DNA of 64,000 bases, from contig CAWKDW010000009.1 in NCBI GenBank assembly GCA_963848475.1, positions 1-64,000 on the forward strand, written 5' to 3'. Under the pieces are notes generated by a model that saw nothing but the letters and a program-made list of their open reading frames with translations, made no database searches and was not told where the DNA came from. Made by a program: the position numbers and the translations under genes. This DNA comes from Solirubrobacter sp963848475 (GTDB lineage: Bacteria > Actinomycetota > Thermoleophilia > Solirubrobacterales > Solirubrobacteraceae). Shown here in pieces: positions 45,833 to 55,053 of the stretch (positions are counted from its first letter, which is position 1; each line of letters begins with the position of its first letter).

Positions 45833-46195
45833 TCAGCCGGCGGAGACCCAGTCGCCGTCGCGGCGACCAAGGACGATCCGATGGTGAGCGTCGCCGACGC
45901 TCGTGTCGAAGACGGCCTGATCGTCTTCGGTTCCCGGGCGGTCGATCACTTCGATCAGCGTGAGCTCGTCGGGCTCGGCGCCGAACTGCTCGGAGCAGAT
46001 CCGGCGCACGGCGGCCTCGAGGCGCGCGCGGTCCCAGCCTCGGTCACTGGCGGCGGCCGCCGCGAGGTCGTGATCGACGTGCGCCAGTGCGCGCTCGAAC
46101 GCGGGGCGTGAGCTGGCGAGCTGACGGCTGCGGGCGATCACGCCGCCGATGGCAAGGACGGCGAGGACGATGATCACGATGGTGAGCCAGTGCAT
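45833..46195 (-). CDS. Small single-helix membrane protein of unknown function
   Basis: A 120-aa protein. An N-terminal membrane helix (WLTIVIIVLAVLAIGGVIA) leads to a soluble domain: a helical part (PAFERALAHVDHDLAAA) and a beta part (AVFDTSVGDAHHRIVLGRRD). No family is recognised. It ends at the base after the LOG stop and converges with it. The sigma-factor gene upstream on the same strand ends 19 bp before its start, so the two may be in one transcript. Confidence 0.6.
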   Translation of the reverse strand: MHWLTIVIIVLAVLAIGGVIARSRQLASSRPAFERALAHVDHDLAAAAASDRGWDRARLEAAVRRICSEQFGAEPDELTLIEVIDRPGTEDDQAVFDTSVGDAHHRIVLGRRDGDWVSAG

Positions 46196-46213
46196 GAGGA
46201 GAGTATGAGCGAC

Positions 46214-46957
46214 CTAGTTGAGGACGGCGCGCGAATTCAGGTGCGCGCCGACCTTGCGCTTGACGCGCTGCAGGGCGTTGTCGACCGTCTTGCAGTCGCA
46301 GCCGAGACGCTCGCCGATCGACGTGTAGGAGTACCCGTCGAGGTAGAGGCTCAGGACGCGCGACTCGAGCTCTGAAAGGACCGTCGAGAGGCACGCGACG
46401 AGCGAGCGCAGCTCTTCGGAGGAGATCACCTGGTTGACCGGGTCGTGCACGGTCGAGCCCGGGAGCATCTCGTCCAGCGTCGGCTCGGAGTCCGAGGAGC
46501 CGGCCGGCGTCGCCGAGAACGACACATAGCCGTTCAGCGGCGTGTGCTTGTTGCGCGTCGCCGTCTTGACCGCGGTGATGATCTGGCGCGTGATGCAGAG
46601 CTCCGCGAAGTTGCGGAACGAGGACTCGCGATCCGGGCGGAAATCGCGGATCGCCTTGTAGAGCCCGACCAGCCCTTCCTGGATCAGGTCCTCGCTGTCG
46701 CCACCGACGAGGAAGTAGGACGACGCCTTCAGGCGAACGAAGGAGGCATAACGGCGAACGAGTCGGTCGTATGCATCGTCACTGCCCTGGCGAGCCAGAG
46801 CGAGGAGATATCCGTCATCAAGCTGAAGTTGAGCTTGAGACTTTGTTGGGGAAAGTCTGGCCACGAGCGCATGCCCTTTCCAGGCCATTTCCAGGCCTGA
46901 ATCGCTGTGACGCACACCTCCCGCGGCGCCGAGATCGATAGAGAGCTTGAGAGTCAT
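46214..46957 (-). CDS. sigH: RNA polymerase sigma factor, SigH/Spo0H-like
   Basis: A 247-aa sigma-70 factor with regions 2 and 4. YLLALARQGSDDAYDRLVRR, then YFLVGGDSEDLIQEGLVGLY and KAIRDFRPDRESSFRNFAEL is region 2 (core and -10 binding) and ITRQIITAVKTATRNKHTPL its end. SELESRVLSLYLDGYSYTSI and GERLGCDCKTVDNALQRVKR is region 4.2 with the -35 helix-turn-helix. This is close to SigH of Bacillus, which also lacks region 3. The first 40 residues (TLKLSIDLGAAGGV to LVARLSPTKS) are extra; ATG at WKGHALV is another possible start. A hairpin surrounds the ATG. Confidence 0.85.
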   Translation of the reverse strand: MTLKLSIDLGAAGGVRHSDSGLEMAWKGHALVARLSPTKSQAQLQLDDGYLLALARQGSDDAYDRLVRRYASFVRLKASSYFLVGGDSEDLIQEGLVGLYKAIRDFRPDRESSFRNFAELCITRQIITAVKTATRNKHTPLNGYVSFSATPAGSSDSEPTLDEMLPGSTVHDPVNQVISSEELRSLVACLSTVLSELESRVLSLYLDGYSYTSIGERLGCDCKTVDNALQRVKRKVGAHLNSRAVLN

Positions 46958-46973
46958 CGCTTACCCTCAAGCT
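46944..46973 (-). promoter_or_regulatory. Hairpin around the sigma-factor start codon
   Basis: On the minus strand AGCTTGAG (46973-46966) and CTCAAGCT (46951-46944) form a perfect 8-bp stem. The Shine-Dalgarno-like GAGGG is partly in the 5' arm and the ATG (46957-46955) is in the 14-nt loop. It could limit translation of the sigma factor or unfold with temperature or a bound factor. Confidence 0.35.
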
Positions 46974-47001
46974 CACGTTTATGTCGGCGAGATTGGCACG
47001 C

Positions 47002-47697
47002 TTATGTCGAGGTGTCAAGCCGCTGCTGCAACATCTCGTACAGGAGGACCGCCGCGGTCGCGCTCACGTTGAGCGATTCGATGTGTCCGCGTAGCGGCAG
47101 CGCGACCAGGTCGTCGCACATCGACGCGACCCGGGGGCGCAGCCCTTTGCCCTCCGCGCCGAGCACCGCGACGACCCCGCCGGAGTAGTCCGGCGAGTCG
47201 TAACTGGTGGTCGCCTCGGCCGACGCGCCATAGATCCAGCAGCCGGCCACCTTGGCTTGCTTGAGGAAGTCCGCGAGGTTCTTCACGCGCGCCACAGGCA
47301 GGTGTTCGACCGCACCCGCCGACGCCTTGCAGACCGCGGCGGTGACCTCGGCCGTGCGCCGCTCGGGGATGATCACGCCGGTCGCCCCCGCCGCTTCGGC
47401 CGTCCGGCAGATCGCCCCGAGGTTCTGCGGGTCGGTGATCTCGTCGAGCGCGACGAGGAGGGGGTCGGGGAGCTTCAACAGATCGTTGGCGTCGGCGTAG
47501 GGATACGGGTCGACGAGCGCACACACGCCCTGATGTGCCTCCGACCCGACCCGCTCCTCGATCTCCTCCGAGGTCGTGACGGTCACCTTCGCCGGCGCCC
47601 ACCCGTCGGCAGCGGCCATCTCGGTCGCCCAGACCCGGTGGACCTTGCGCCGCCCTCGCAGCGCCTCCCGCACGGGATTGCGCCCGTAGATGATCAT
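47002..47697 (-). CDS. rlmB: TrmH-family rRNA (guanosine-2'-O-)-methyltransferase, RlmB-type, catalytic part
   Basis: A 231-aa SPOUT methyltransferase domain. MIIYGRNPVREALRGRRKVH is the SpoU substrate-binding N-terminal part. The three SAM-knot motifs follow: LLVALDEITDPQNLGAICRT (motif 1, with the catalytic Asn-x-x-x-x-x-R), VVAVLGAEGKGLRP (motif 2) and LPLRGHIESLNVSATAAVLL (motif 3). It should methylate 23S rRNA G2251 or a similar guanosine. The codon called ATG at 47697 is probably internal, because the frame runs upstream through GGADSRGRGGAPAYDRGG and on into the RGG-rich segment (47694-48473). cysS is upstream. Confidence 0.9.
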   Translation of the reverse strand: MIIYGRNPVREALRGRRKVHRVWATEMAAADGWAPAKVTVTTSEEIEERVGSEAHQGVCALVDPYPYADANDLLKLPDPLLVALDEITDPQNLGAICRTAEAAGATGVIIPERRTAEVTAAVCKASAGAVEHLPVARVKNLADFLKQAKVAGCWIYGASAEATTSYDSPDYSGGVVAVLGAEGKGLRPRVASMCDDLVALPLRGHIESLNVSATAAVLLYEMLQQRLDTST

Positions 47698-48469
47698 CCG
47701 CCGAGCGGTGACCGCCCCTTCGGGGATCGAGGGAGCGAAATCGCTGGGAGCGCCGCGGTCGGGAGCCCCCGCCTCGCGCTCATACGCAGGCCCGCGGCCG
47801 CCGCGGGCGGAACCGCCGCGATCGTACGCCGGCGCGCCGCCGCGGCCCCGTGAGTCGGCGCCGCCGCGACCGCCGCGGAACCGCCGCCGCTGCGCGCTTC
47901 GCCGCCATACGAGCCGCCGCCACCGCCACGCGAACCGCCGCCGCTGCGCGCTTCGCCGCCATACGAGCCGCCGCCACCGCCACGCGAACCGCCGCCGCGG
48001 CTGTCGCCGCCGCGCGAACCGCCACCGCCGCGGCTGTCGCCGCCGCCACCGCTGCGCGAGCCGCCCGTGCTGTACGAGCCGCCCGAACCGCCGCTGCTGT
48101 AGCCGCCGCCACCACGCGAGCCGCCACCGCTTCGGCTATCGCCGCCGTAGGAGCCGTCACCGCCGCGCGATCCGCCCGAACCGCCGCTGCTGTAGGAGCC
48201 GCCACCGCGCGAACCGCCACCGCCGTACGAGCCACCGCCGCCGCGCGACCCGCCGCTCCGGCTGTCGCCGCCGTAGGAGCCTCCACCGCGCGACCCGCCC
48301 GAACCGCCGCGCCCCGCGCCGCCGCCCGAACCGCTGCCGCCGCGCGAACCGCCACCGCCCGATCCGCCGCGCCCCGCGCCGCCGCCCTTGCCGCCGCCGC
48401 GAGAGCCGCCGCCCTTCGACGGACCGCGCGAGCCGCCCTTGCCGCCGCCGCTGCCTCCGCGTTCGGGGC

Positions 48470-48473
<4 letters not shown>
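47694..48473 (-). CDS. Gly/Ser/Arg-rich low-complexity N-terminal extension of RlmB (frameshifted)
   Basis: From GTG 48473, overlapping the cysS stop by 4 bp, about 195 residues are almost only Gly, Ser, Arg and Tyr (units GGGSYGG, DSRSGG, SRGGG, GGEARSGG). Near 47880 the frame changes. The alternative frame continues the same composition (FRGGRGGADSRGRGG, APAYDRGGSARGGRG) and runs without stop into the RlmB catalytic part. So I read it as one gene of about 490 aa with a single indel. The 5' half looks like an RGG/SYGG RNA-binding or condensate-forming tail. In the computed frame the last 65 residues (AAVAAAPTHGAAAARRRT...) are the frameshifted copy, not real. Confidence 0.7.
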
Positions 48474-49819
<1,346 letters not shown>

Positions 49820-49855
49820 GCACCGCAGCGTATCCGGCCGCCGCGCCGACGGGCG

Positions 49856-50605
49856 CTAGAGCGTGATCTTGACACGGCCGTCGGACGTCACGGTCGCCTG
49901 CTCGCCGCTGAGCATGCCCGTCACGCGGCAGGAGACGCGACGGCCGGCGTCGGCCTTGCGCAGCTTCAGGGTGCGATGGGTCGCGCCCTTGATCGGGCGG
50001 CCGCGCGCGCAGCCAGCGGTAGTGCGGCTTGCTGATCGCGGACGGCGCGAAGCACGTCAGCGTCCGGCCGACCTTCGCGCGCCCCTTGAGGAGCACGCGG
50101 GCCGGCGCGCTCGTCTCGCTCACCCCGGCGACATCGCCGAAGTTGACGAGCAGTTCGACCGTCTGGCCGCTCGTGGACGTCAGCCGCGCCGGACGACCGG
50201 GGAGCAGCCCGAGCGCCTCGACCGTGGTCTCGACCGTCGGTGCCCGTAACCGTCGCGCCGATCGAGGTGCCGCCGACGATCGTGATCGTGGCCTGGCCGT
50301 CGCGGATGGAGAGGATGCGATCAGCGCCGCCGGCGTCGCCGGTGGCCGGATTCGAGTCCGTGTCGATCGCGAGCGTCAGCGACGTCGCCTGCGTCGAGCG
50401 ACACGCCGCAATCGCCGCGGACGTCAACCGTGATCGGGCCGTCCACGTGCTGCGGGGACGCCATGCCGCACGCCGGTCCGGCCGGAGCCGTGCCCTGCGC
50501 GGGCCGCACGTCCGGGGCCGACACGGTCGGCTCCTGCGCACGAGCTGCGGCCGGAAGCGCGAGCATCGCGCCGAGTGCGCACAGCAGGGTGAACCTGATC
50601 GCCAT
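49856..50605 (-). CDS. Secreted protein of unknown function (multiple frameshifts)
   Basis: ATG 50605 starts a signal peptide (FTLLCALGAMLALPAAARAQ). The chain can be followed only by switching frames near 50395, 50235 and 50000. After HVDGPITVDVRGDCG come SLTLAIDTDSNPATGDAGGA, LSIRDGQATITIVGGTSIGA; then LLPGRPARLTSTSGQTVEL, AGVSETSAPARVLLKGRAKV and GRTLTCFAPSAISKPHYRWL; then TLKLRKADAGRRVSCRVTGM and SDGRVKITL to the stop at 49856. The whole, about 250 aa, has two small beta domains with Cys pairs, the last like an Ig/PKD-type repeat. Function unknown. It sits between the VWA gene and cysS. Confidence 0.5.
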
Positions 50606-50674
50606 GCCCCCAACCGTAGGCGCGTGCGGCGACTTTGCCGCCCCCAACATTTGGCTAGTGACGTGTGAGGCGGC

Positions 50675-51809
50675 TCATGCCACCGCGATTCCCTCGTCCG
50701 CGGCCCACGCTCCGACGTCCCGGCCCTCGAGCGCCGTGGCGAGCATGTCGGGGAAGCGGTCGGGCGTGCAGGCGAAGACGGGCGCGCCGAGCGCGGCGAC
50801 CTGCGCGGCCAGCGCGTGGTCGTAACCGGGCGCGCCGTCGTCGGCGAGCGCGAGCAGGACGATCAGCCGCACGCCGGAGCGCAGCAGGCTCGCGGCGCGC
50901 CGCAGCATCGAATCCGGGTCGCCGCCCTCGTAAAGGTCCGTGATCAGGATCAGCACCGTCTTCGCGGGGTGTGCCACCAGCGTCTGGCAGTAGCCGAGCG
51001 CCTGGTCGATGTCCGTCCCGCCGCCGAGCTGGATGCCGAACAGCACGTCGACCGGGTCGCCGAGCTCCTCCGTGAGATCGACGACCGACGTGTCGAAGGC
51101 GACGACGCGCGTCTGCAGCGTCGGCAGCGACGCGAGCGACGCGCCCAGCACGCCGGCGTGGACGACCGAGGACGCCATGCTCCCGCTCTGGTCGAGGCAG
51201 AGGATCAGCTCGGCCGCGAGCGATCTTCTCCTCCGGCCGTGCCCGATCAGGCGCTCGGGGATCACCGTGTGGTGCTCGGGCTGGTAGTGGCGCAGGTTCG
51301 CCCGGATCGTCCGGTCCCAGTCGATCTCGTTGTGGCGCGGCCGTGCGGTCCGCGAACTGCGGTCGAGCGCGCCGCGCGCCGCCGCCCGGGTGCGGTCCGC
51401 GAGCCGCCGCTCGATGTCCTGCGACGACCTGACGCACCACCTGGCGTGCGACGTGCCGGCTCGCCTCGGGCAGCGCGTCGCGCAGGCTCATCAGCGTCGC
51501 GGCGAGGTGGACGTCGGGTGTGACGGATTCGAGCACCTCGGGCTCCAGCAGCAGCCGGTGCAGGTGCAGGCGGTCGATCGCGTCCTGCTGCACGACCCGC
51601 ACGACCCCGCTGGGAAAGTGCGAGCGCAGCTCCCCCAGCCAGCGCGCGACGCCGGGCGCCGAGGCGCCCAGCCCACCCTGCCGGGAGCCGTAGACGGCGT
51701 CGAGCGCACCATCGATCCCGCGGTCCTCGCGCCCGAGCTCTTGGCCTGTCCCCTCCGCCTCGCCGCCCCCGAGCACGAGCCGCCACCGCCGAAGCCGCTC
51801 CTCGCTCAC
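50675..51809 (-). CDS. VWA-domain protein, end of the SWIM-MoxR cluster (one frameshift)
   Basis: About 377 aa in two frames. From GTG 51809 the first (to about 51430) is RWRLVLGGGEAEGTGQELG, RWLGELRSHFPSGVVRVVQQ, DALPEASRHVARQVV. The second (to 50675) begins SQDIERRLADRTRAAARGAL and DWDRTIRANLRHYQPEHH. The VWA fold follows: ELILCLDQSGSMASSVVH, with the D-x-S-x-S MIDAS, LGGGTDIDQALGYCQTLVAH with the third ligand, and LILITDLYEGGDPDSMLRRA. The metal site is complete, so the domain could bind a partner. It ends the cluster; its start overlaps the DUF5682 stop (GTGA). Confidence 0.8.
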
Positions 51810-53974
51810 GTTTGGCTCCCCAGCAGGCGTGCGACGGTCTCCAGCGCTGGCCGTGCCCGCTCCACGTCGATAAAGACGCCATGAAGGGGCCTGACCCCTT
51901 TAGGTTCCTTCAGGCGCTCGCCGAGGCGGCGACGCTCGGCCGTGGGGAGCACGGAGAAGGCGCGGCGCAGGAGCGGGAGGACGTTGATGAAGGCGTCCGG
52001 CGGCACCGTGCCCATCCAGCCGTCGAGCACGTCGAGCAGCTCGGGATCGTGGACGAGGACGAGGCCGCTGGTGCCGATGAAGCCCTCGATCCAGCTCGCG
52101 CCGCGCTCGGGGTCCTCGCCCGGGGAGAGCGCGCGGGACATCATCTTGGACGGTTCGAGTTCGCCGACGTCGTGCAGCAGGCGGGTGGCGCGGCCGGCGA
52201 GCGTGCCCGGCAGGCGGTCGCCGTCGGCGACGCGCCGCAGCGCCTCGCGCCAGGCGCGCGTCAGCGCGTCGTCCTCGAGCAGCGCGAGCGCGGCGTTGAC
52301 GCCGTCGACCGCGGTCGCGAGCCGCGCGCCGGTCTCCTCGTCGGCGCCCACGCCCGCTCCCGGCAGCCCGATCGCAACACGCAGGACGATCCCGCGCAGC
52401 ACCCTGGCGACCGCGGAGGTGTCGCTGCCGCGGACGTCGCCGTAGCGGAGGATCGCGGCGAGCGGCGGGACGGCGGTCATCAGATCGGCGGTGTCGCGGT
52501 CCAGCGCGGCGCGGTCGGCCAGCGCGTCGAGCACGGCCTCGAGCGCGGCGGGGAGATCGGCGAGCAGTACCGCGTCGGCGAGTTCGGCGAGCGAGGCGAC
52601 GCTGTCCTCCTCGGTCGCCCGCGCGCGGACCCGCGCCTGCGCGGCAGCCTCGACGGTCGTCCCCCAGCGGCCCGCGTGGATCAGCTCAAGCGCGAGCTCC
52701 GGGTACCACTCGAGCCGGAACGCCTCCTTGAACGTCCCGCGCGCGCCGCGAGTCTCGACCGGCCTCCCCCACGGCACCGACAGCAGGTTGAGCCGGTGCA
52801 GCAGCCGGCTGCGCTCGCGGTCGTTGTCGCGCCGCAGGTCGAGCGTGAGCTCCTTGACCTGCGCCGCCGGCTTCATCCGCAGCCGCCGCTGCAGGCGCGA
52901 GACGTCCTGCTGGAGCGGGACCATCGGCGTGTCCTCGGGGACCTCGCCGAGCCGATGGCCGACGACCAGCTCGGCGCGGACGAGCGCGAGCGGCACGTCG
53001 GAGCCGTGGCAGAGCACCGCGCGGGTCGCGTCGAGCAGCTCGTCCAGGCCGGCGAGCGGCCGGTCGCGGATGCCCGCGAGCGCGCTCGCGAGCCGCACCG
53101 AGTCCACGACCTGGGCGGCCGAGGCATCAAGGCCTTCGGCGCGCAGCAACGCCGCGGCGCGGCTCAGCCAGCGCGCGACCGGATCGTCCGCCTCGTCGAA
53201 GAGCTGGTCGTACCAGGCGGGCGAGTCGACGCCGGCGCCGTACCCGCTCGCCCGCGCCAGCAGCCCGTAGGTCCACGGCACCCAGGTCGCGGCGACCTTG
53301 ACCTTCGGAAGCCCTTTCAGCGTGCGGGAGTCCGGCGCCGCGGGACCGGTTGTCGCCAGCGCGGGCGCGTGCCAGGCGCCGCACACGACCGCGATCCGCT
53401 CCGCCCCCTGCTTGATCGCCGCCCGGATCGACTGGCGCATGAAGGCCTCGCGGCGCTCCTCGGCGATGTCGTCGTCGGGGTAGGCCTCGCGCAGCGCTGC
53501 CATCGCCTCGGTCACGGCGTCGAAGGCGTCGAGGCCCTCGCGGCGCGACTCGACGACGTCCTCCCACCAGCGTTCCGGATCGCCGTGGCCCGCGACCTCG
53601 GCGAGCGCCGCGAGCGGATCGGCGCGGAACCCGCGGCGTCGCGGGCCCTCCTCGCGATCGGCCAGCTTGTTGGCGGCCGGCAGGTCGATGAAGCGCACCG
53701 GGACGTCGCGGTCGAGCGCGTGACGGATCGCCCGCCACTCGGGCGAGAAGCGGGCGAACGGGTAGAACGCGGCGCGCGCGGGCTCGTCCGGGACGTAGGT
53801 GAGCAACGCGACCGGCGGGGCCATGTCCTCGCGGGCGGCCAGCGCCAGGAGCGCGTCGGCCTCCGGCGGCCCCTCGATCAGGACGGTGTCGGGCCGCAAC
53901 TCCTCCAGCGCGCGCTCGAGGCTGCGGGCCGACCCGGGTCCGTGGTGACGAATCCCGAAGACGGTGTGCGTCAC
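51806..53974 (-). CDS. DUF5682 family protein
   Basis: A 722-aa protein starting at GTG 53974. The N-terminal VFGIRHHGPGSARSLERALE and DTVLIEGPPEADALLALAAR, then RIAVVCGAWHAPALATTGPA, are the conserved DUF5682 blocks; they resemble TraB/ChaN-like folds with a His-Gly-Pro and a Gly-Ala-Trp-His. The second half is helical (EAAAQARVRARATEEDSVAS) with no recognised catalytic motif. Its start overlaps the MoxR stop and its end overlaps the VWA start. Members of this family are fixed partners of MoxR and VWA proteins. Activity is unknown. Confidence 0.78.
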   Translation of the reverse strand: MTHTVFGIRHHGPGSARSLERALEELRPDTVLIEGPPEADALLALAAREDMAPPVALLTYVPDEPARAAFYPFARFSPEWRAIRHALDRDVPVRFIDLPAANKLADREEGPRRRGFRADPLAALAEVAGHGDPERWWEDVVESRREGLDAFDAVTEAMAALREAYPDDDIAEERREAFMRQSIRAAIKQGAERIAVVCGAWHAPALATTGPAAPDSRTLKGLPKVKVAATWVPWTYGLLARASGYGAGVDSPAWYDQLFDEADDPVARWLSRAAALLRAEGLDASAAQVVDSVRLASALAGIRDRPLAGLDELLDATRAVLCHGSDVPLALVRAELVVGHRLGEVPEDTPMVPLQQDVSRLQRRLRMKPAAQVKELTLDLRRDNDRERSRLLHRLNLLSVPWGRPVETRGARGTFKEAFRLEWYPELALELIHAGRWGTTVEAAAQARVRARATEEDSVASLAELADAVLLADLPAALEAVLDALADRAALDRDTADLMTAVPPLAAILRYGDVRGSDTSAVARVLRGIVLRVAIGLPGAGVGADEETGARLATAVDGVNAALALLEDDALTRAWREALRRVADGDRLPGTLAGRATRLLHDVGELEPSKMMSRALSPGEDPERGASWIEGFIGTSGLVLVHDPELLDVLDGWMGTVPPDAFINVLPLLRRAFSVLPTAERRRLGERLKEPKGVRPLHGVFIDVERARPALETVARLLGSQT

Positions 53975-55053
53975 AGCGCCCGGCAGGCGCGGTACAGCGC
54001 ACCCCAGCCGTCGCGCTCGCGCACGACCGCCTCGAGGTACTCCTGCCAGATCACCTTGTCCTGGACCGGGTCCTGGACGACCGCGCCGGTGAGCCCGCCC
54101 GCCAGATCCTCCGGGCTCAGCGCGCCGTCGCCGAAGTGCGTGGCGAGCGCGAGCCCGTTGGTGACGACCGAGATCGCCTCCGCCGTCGAGAGCGTCCCGG
54201 ACGGCGACTTGAGCTTCGTGCGCCCGTCCTCGGTCACCCCGGAGCGCAGCTCGCGGAAGATCGTCACGACCCGGCGGATCTCCTCCAGGGCGCTCGTCGC
54301 GGGCGGGAGCTCGAGCGTGCCGGCGACCGCGTCGAGCCGCAGCCGGACGATCTCGACCTCCTCCTCGGCGCTGTCGGGGAGCGGCAGGACGACCGTGTTG
54401 AAGCGCCGGCGCATCGCCGAGGAGAGCTCGTTGACACCGCGATCGCGATCGTTCGCCGTCGCGATCACGTTGAAGCCCTGGACGGCCTGGACCTCCTCGT
54501 CGAGCTCCGGGATCGGCAGCGACTTCTCCGACAGGATCGTGATCAGCGCGTCCTGCACGTCGGACGGGATGCGCGTCAGCTCCTCGACCCGGGCCAGCTT
54601 GCCGGCCTGCATCGCGCGGAACACCGGGCCGGGCACGAGCGCCTCGCGGCTCGGACCGTCGGCGAGCAGCCGCGCGTAGTTCCAGCCGTAGCGCAGCGCC
54701 TCCTCGGGCGTGCCCGCGGTGCCCTGGACGACGAGCGTGCTGTCGCCGGACACGGCCGCGCTCAGGTGCTCCGACATCCACGTCTTCGCCGTGCCCGGAA
54801 CGCCCAGCAGCAGCAGCGCGCGATCGGTCGCGAGCGTGGCGACCGCCAGCTCCACGAGCCGGCGCTTGCCGACGTACTTGGGCGTGATGATCGTGCCGTC
54901 GGCCTCGCCGCCCAGCAGGTAGGTCGTGACGGCCCAGGGCGAGAGCTGCCAGCGCGGCGGGCGCGGCCGATCGTCGGCACGGGCGAGCGCGGCGAGCTCC
55001 TCCGCGTAGAGCTGCTCGGCGTGCGGCCGGAGGAGTGGCGTCTCGGCGGTCAC
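53971..55053 (-). CDS. MoxR-type AAA+ ATPase
   Basis: A 360-aa AAA+ ATPase. GTG 55053 overlaps the DUF5691 stop by 4 bp. Walker A GVPGTAKT is at residues 84-91; the Walker B region is KLARVEELTRIPSDVQDALI, with Val-Glu-Glu in place of the usual Asp-Glu; sensor 1 is NVIATANDRDRGVNELSSAM, followed by the Arg finger RRRFNTVVLP. The C-terminal lid is normal. Such ATPases remodel or load metal into partner proteins that carry VWA domains. The altered Walker B is worth noting since the second acid remains. Confidence 0.85.
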   Translation of the reverse strand: MTAETPLLRPHAEQLYAEELAALARADDRPRPPRWQLSPWAVTTYLLGGEADGTIITPKYVGKRRLVELAVATLATDRALLLLGVPGTAKTWMSEHLSAAVSGDSTLVVQGTAGTPEEALRYGWNYARLLADGPSREALVPGPVFRAMQAGKLARVEELTRIPSDVQDALITILSEKSLPIPELDEEVQAVQGFNVIATANDRDRGVNELSSAMRRRFNTVVLPLPDSAEEEVEIVRLRLDAVAGTLELPPATSALEEIRRVVTIFRELRSGVTEDGRTKLKSPSGTLSTAEAISVVTNGLALATHFGDGALSPEDLAGGLTGAVVQDPVQDKVIWQEYLEAVVRERDGWGALYRACRAL

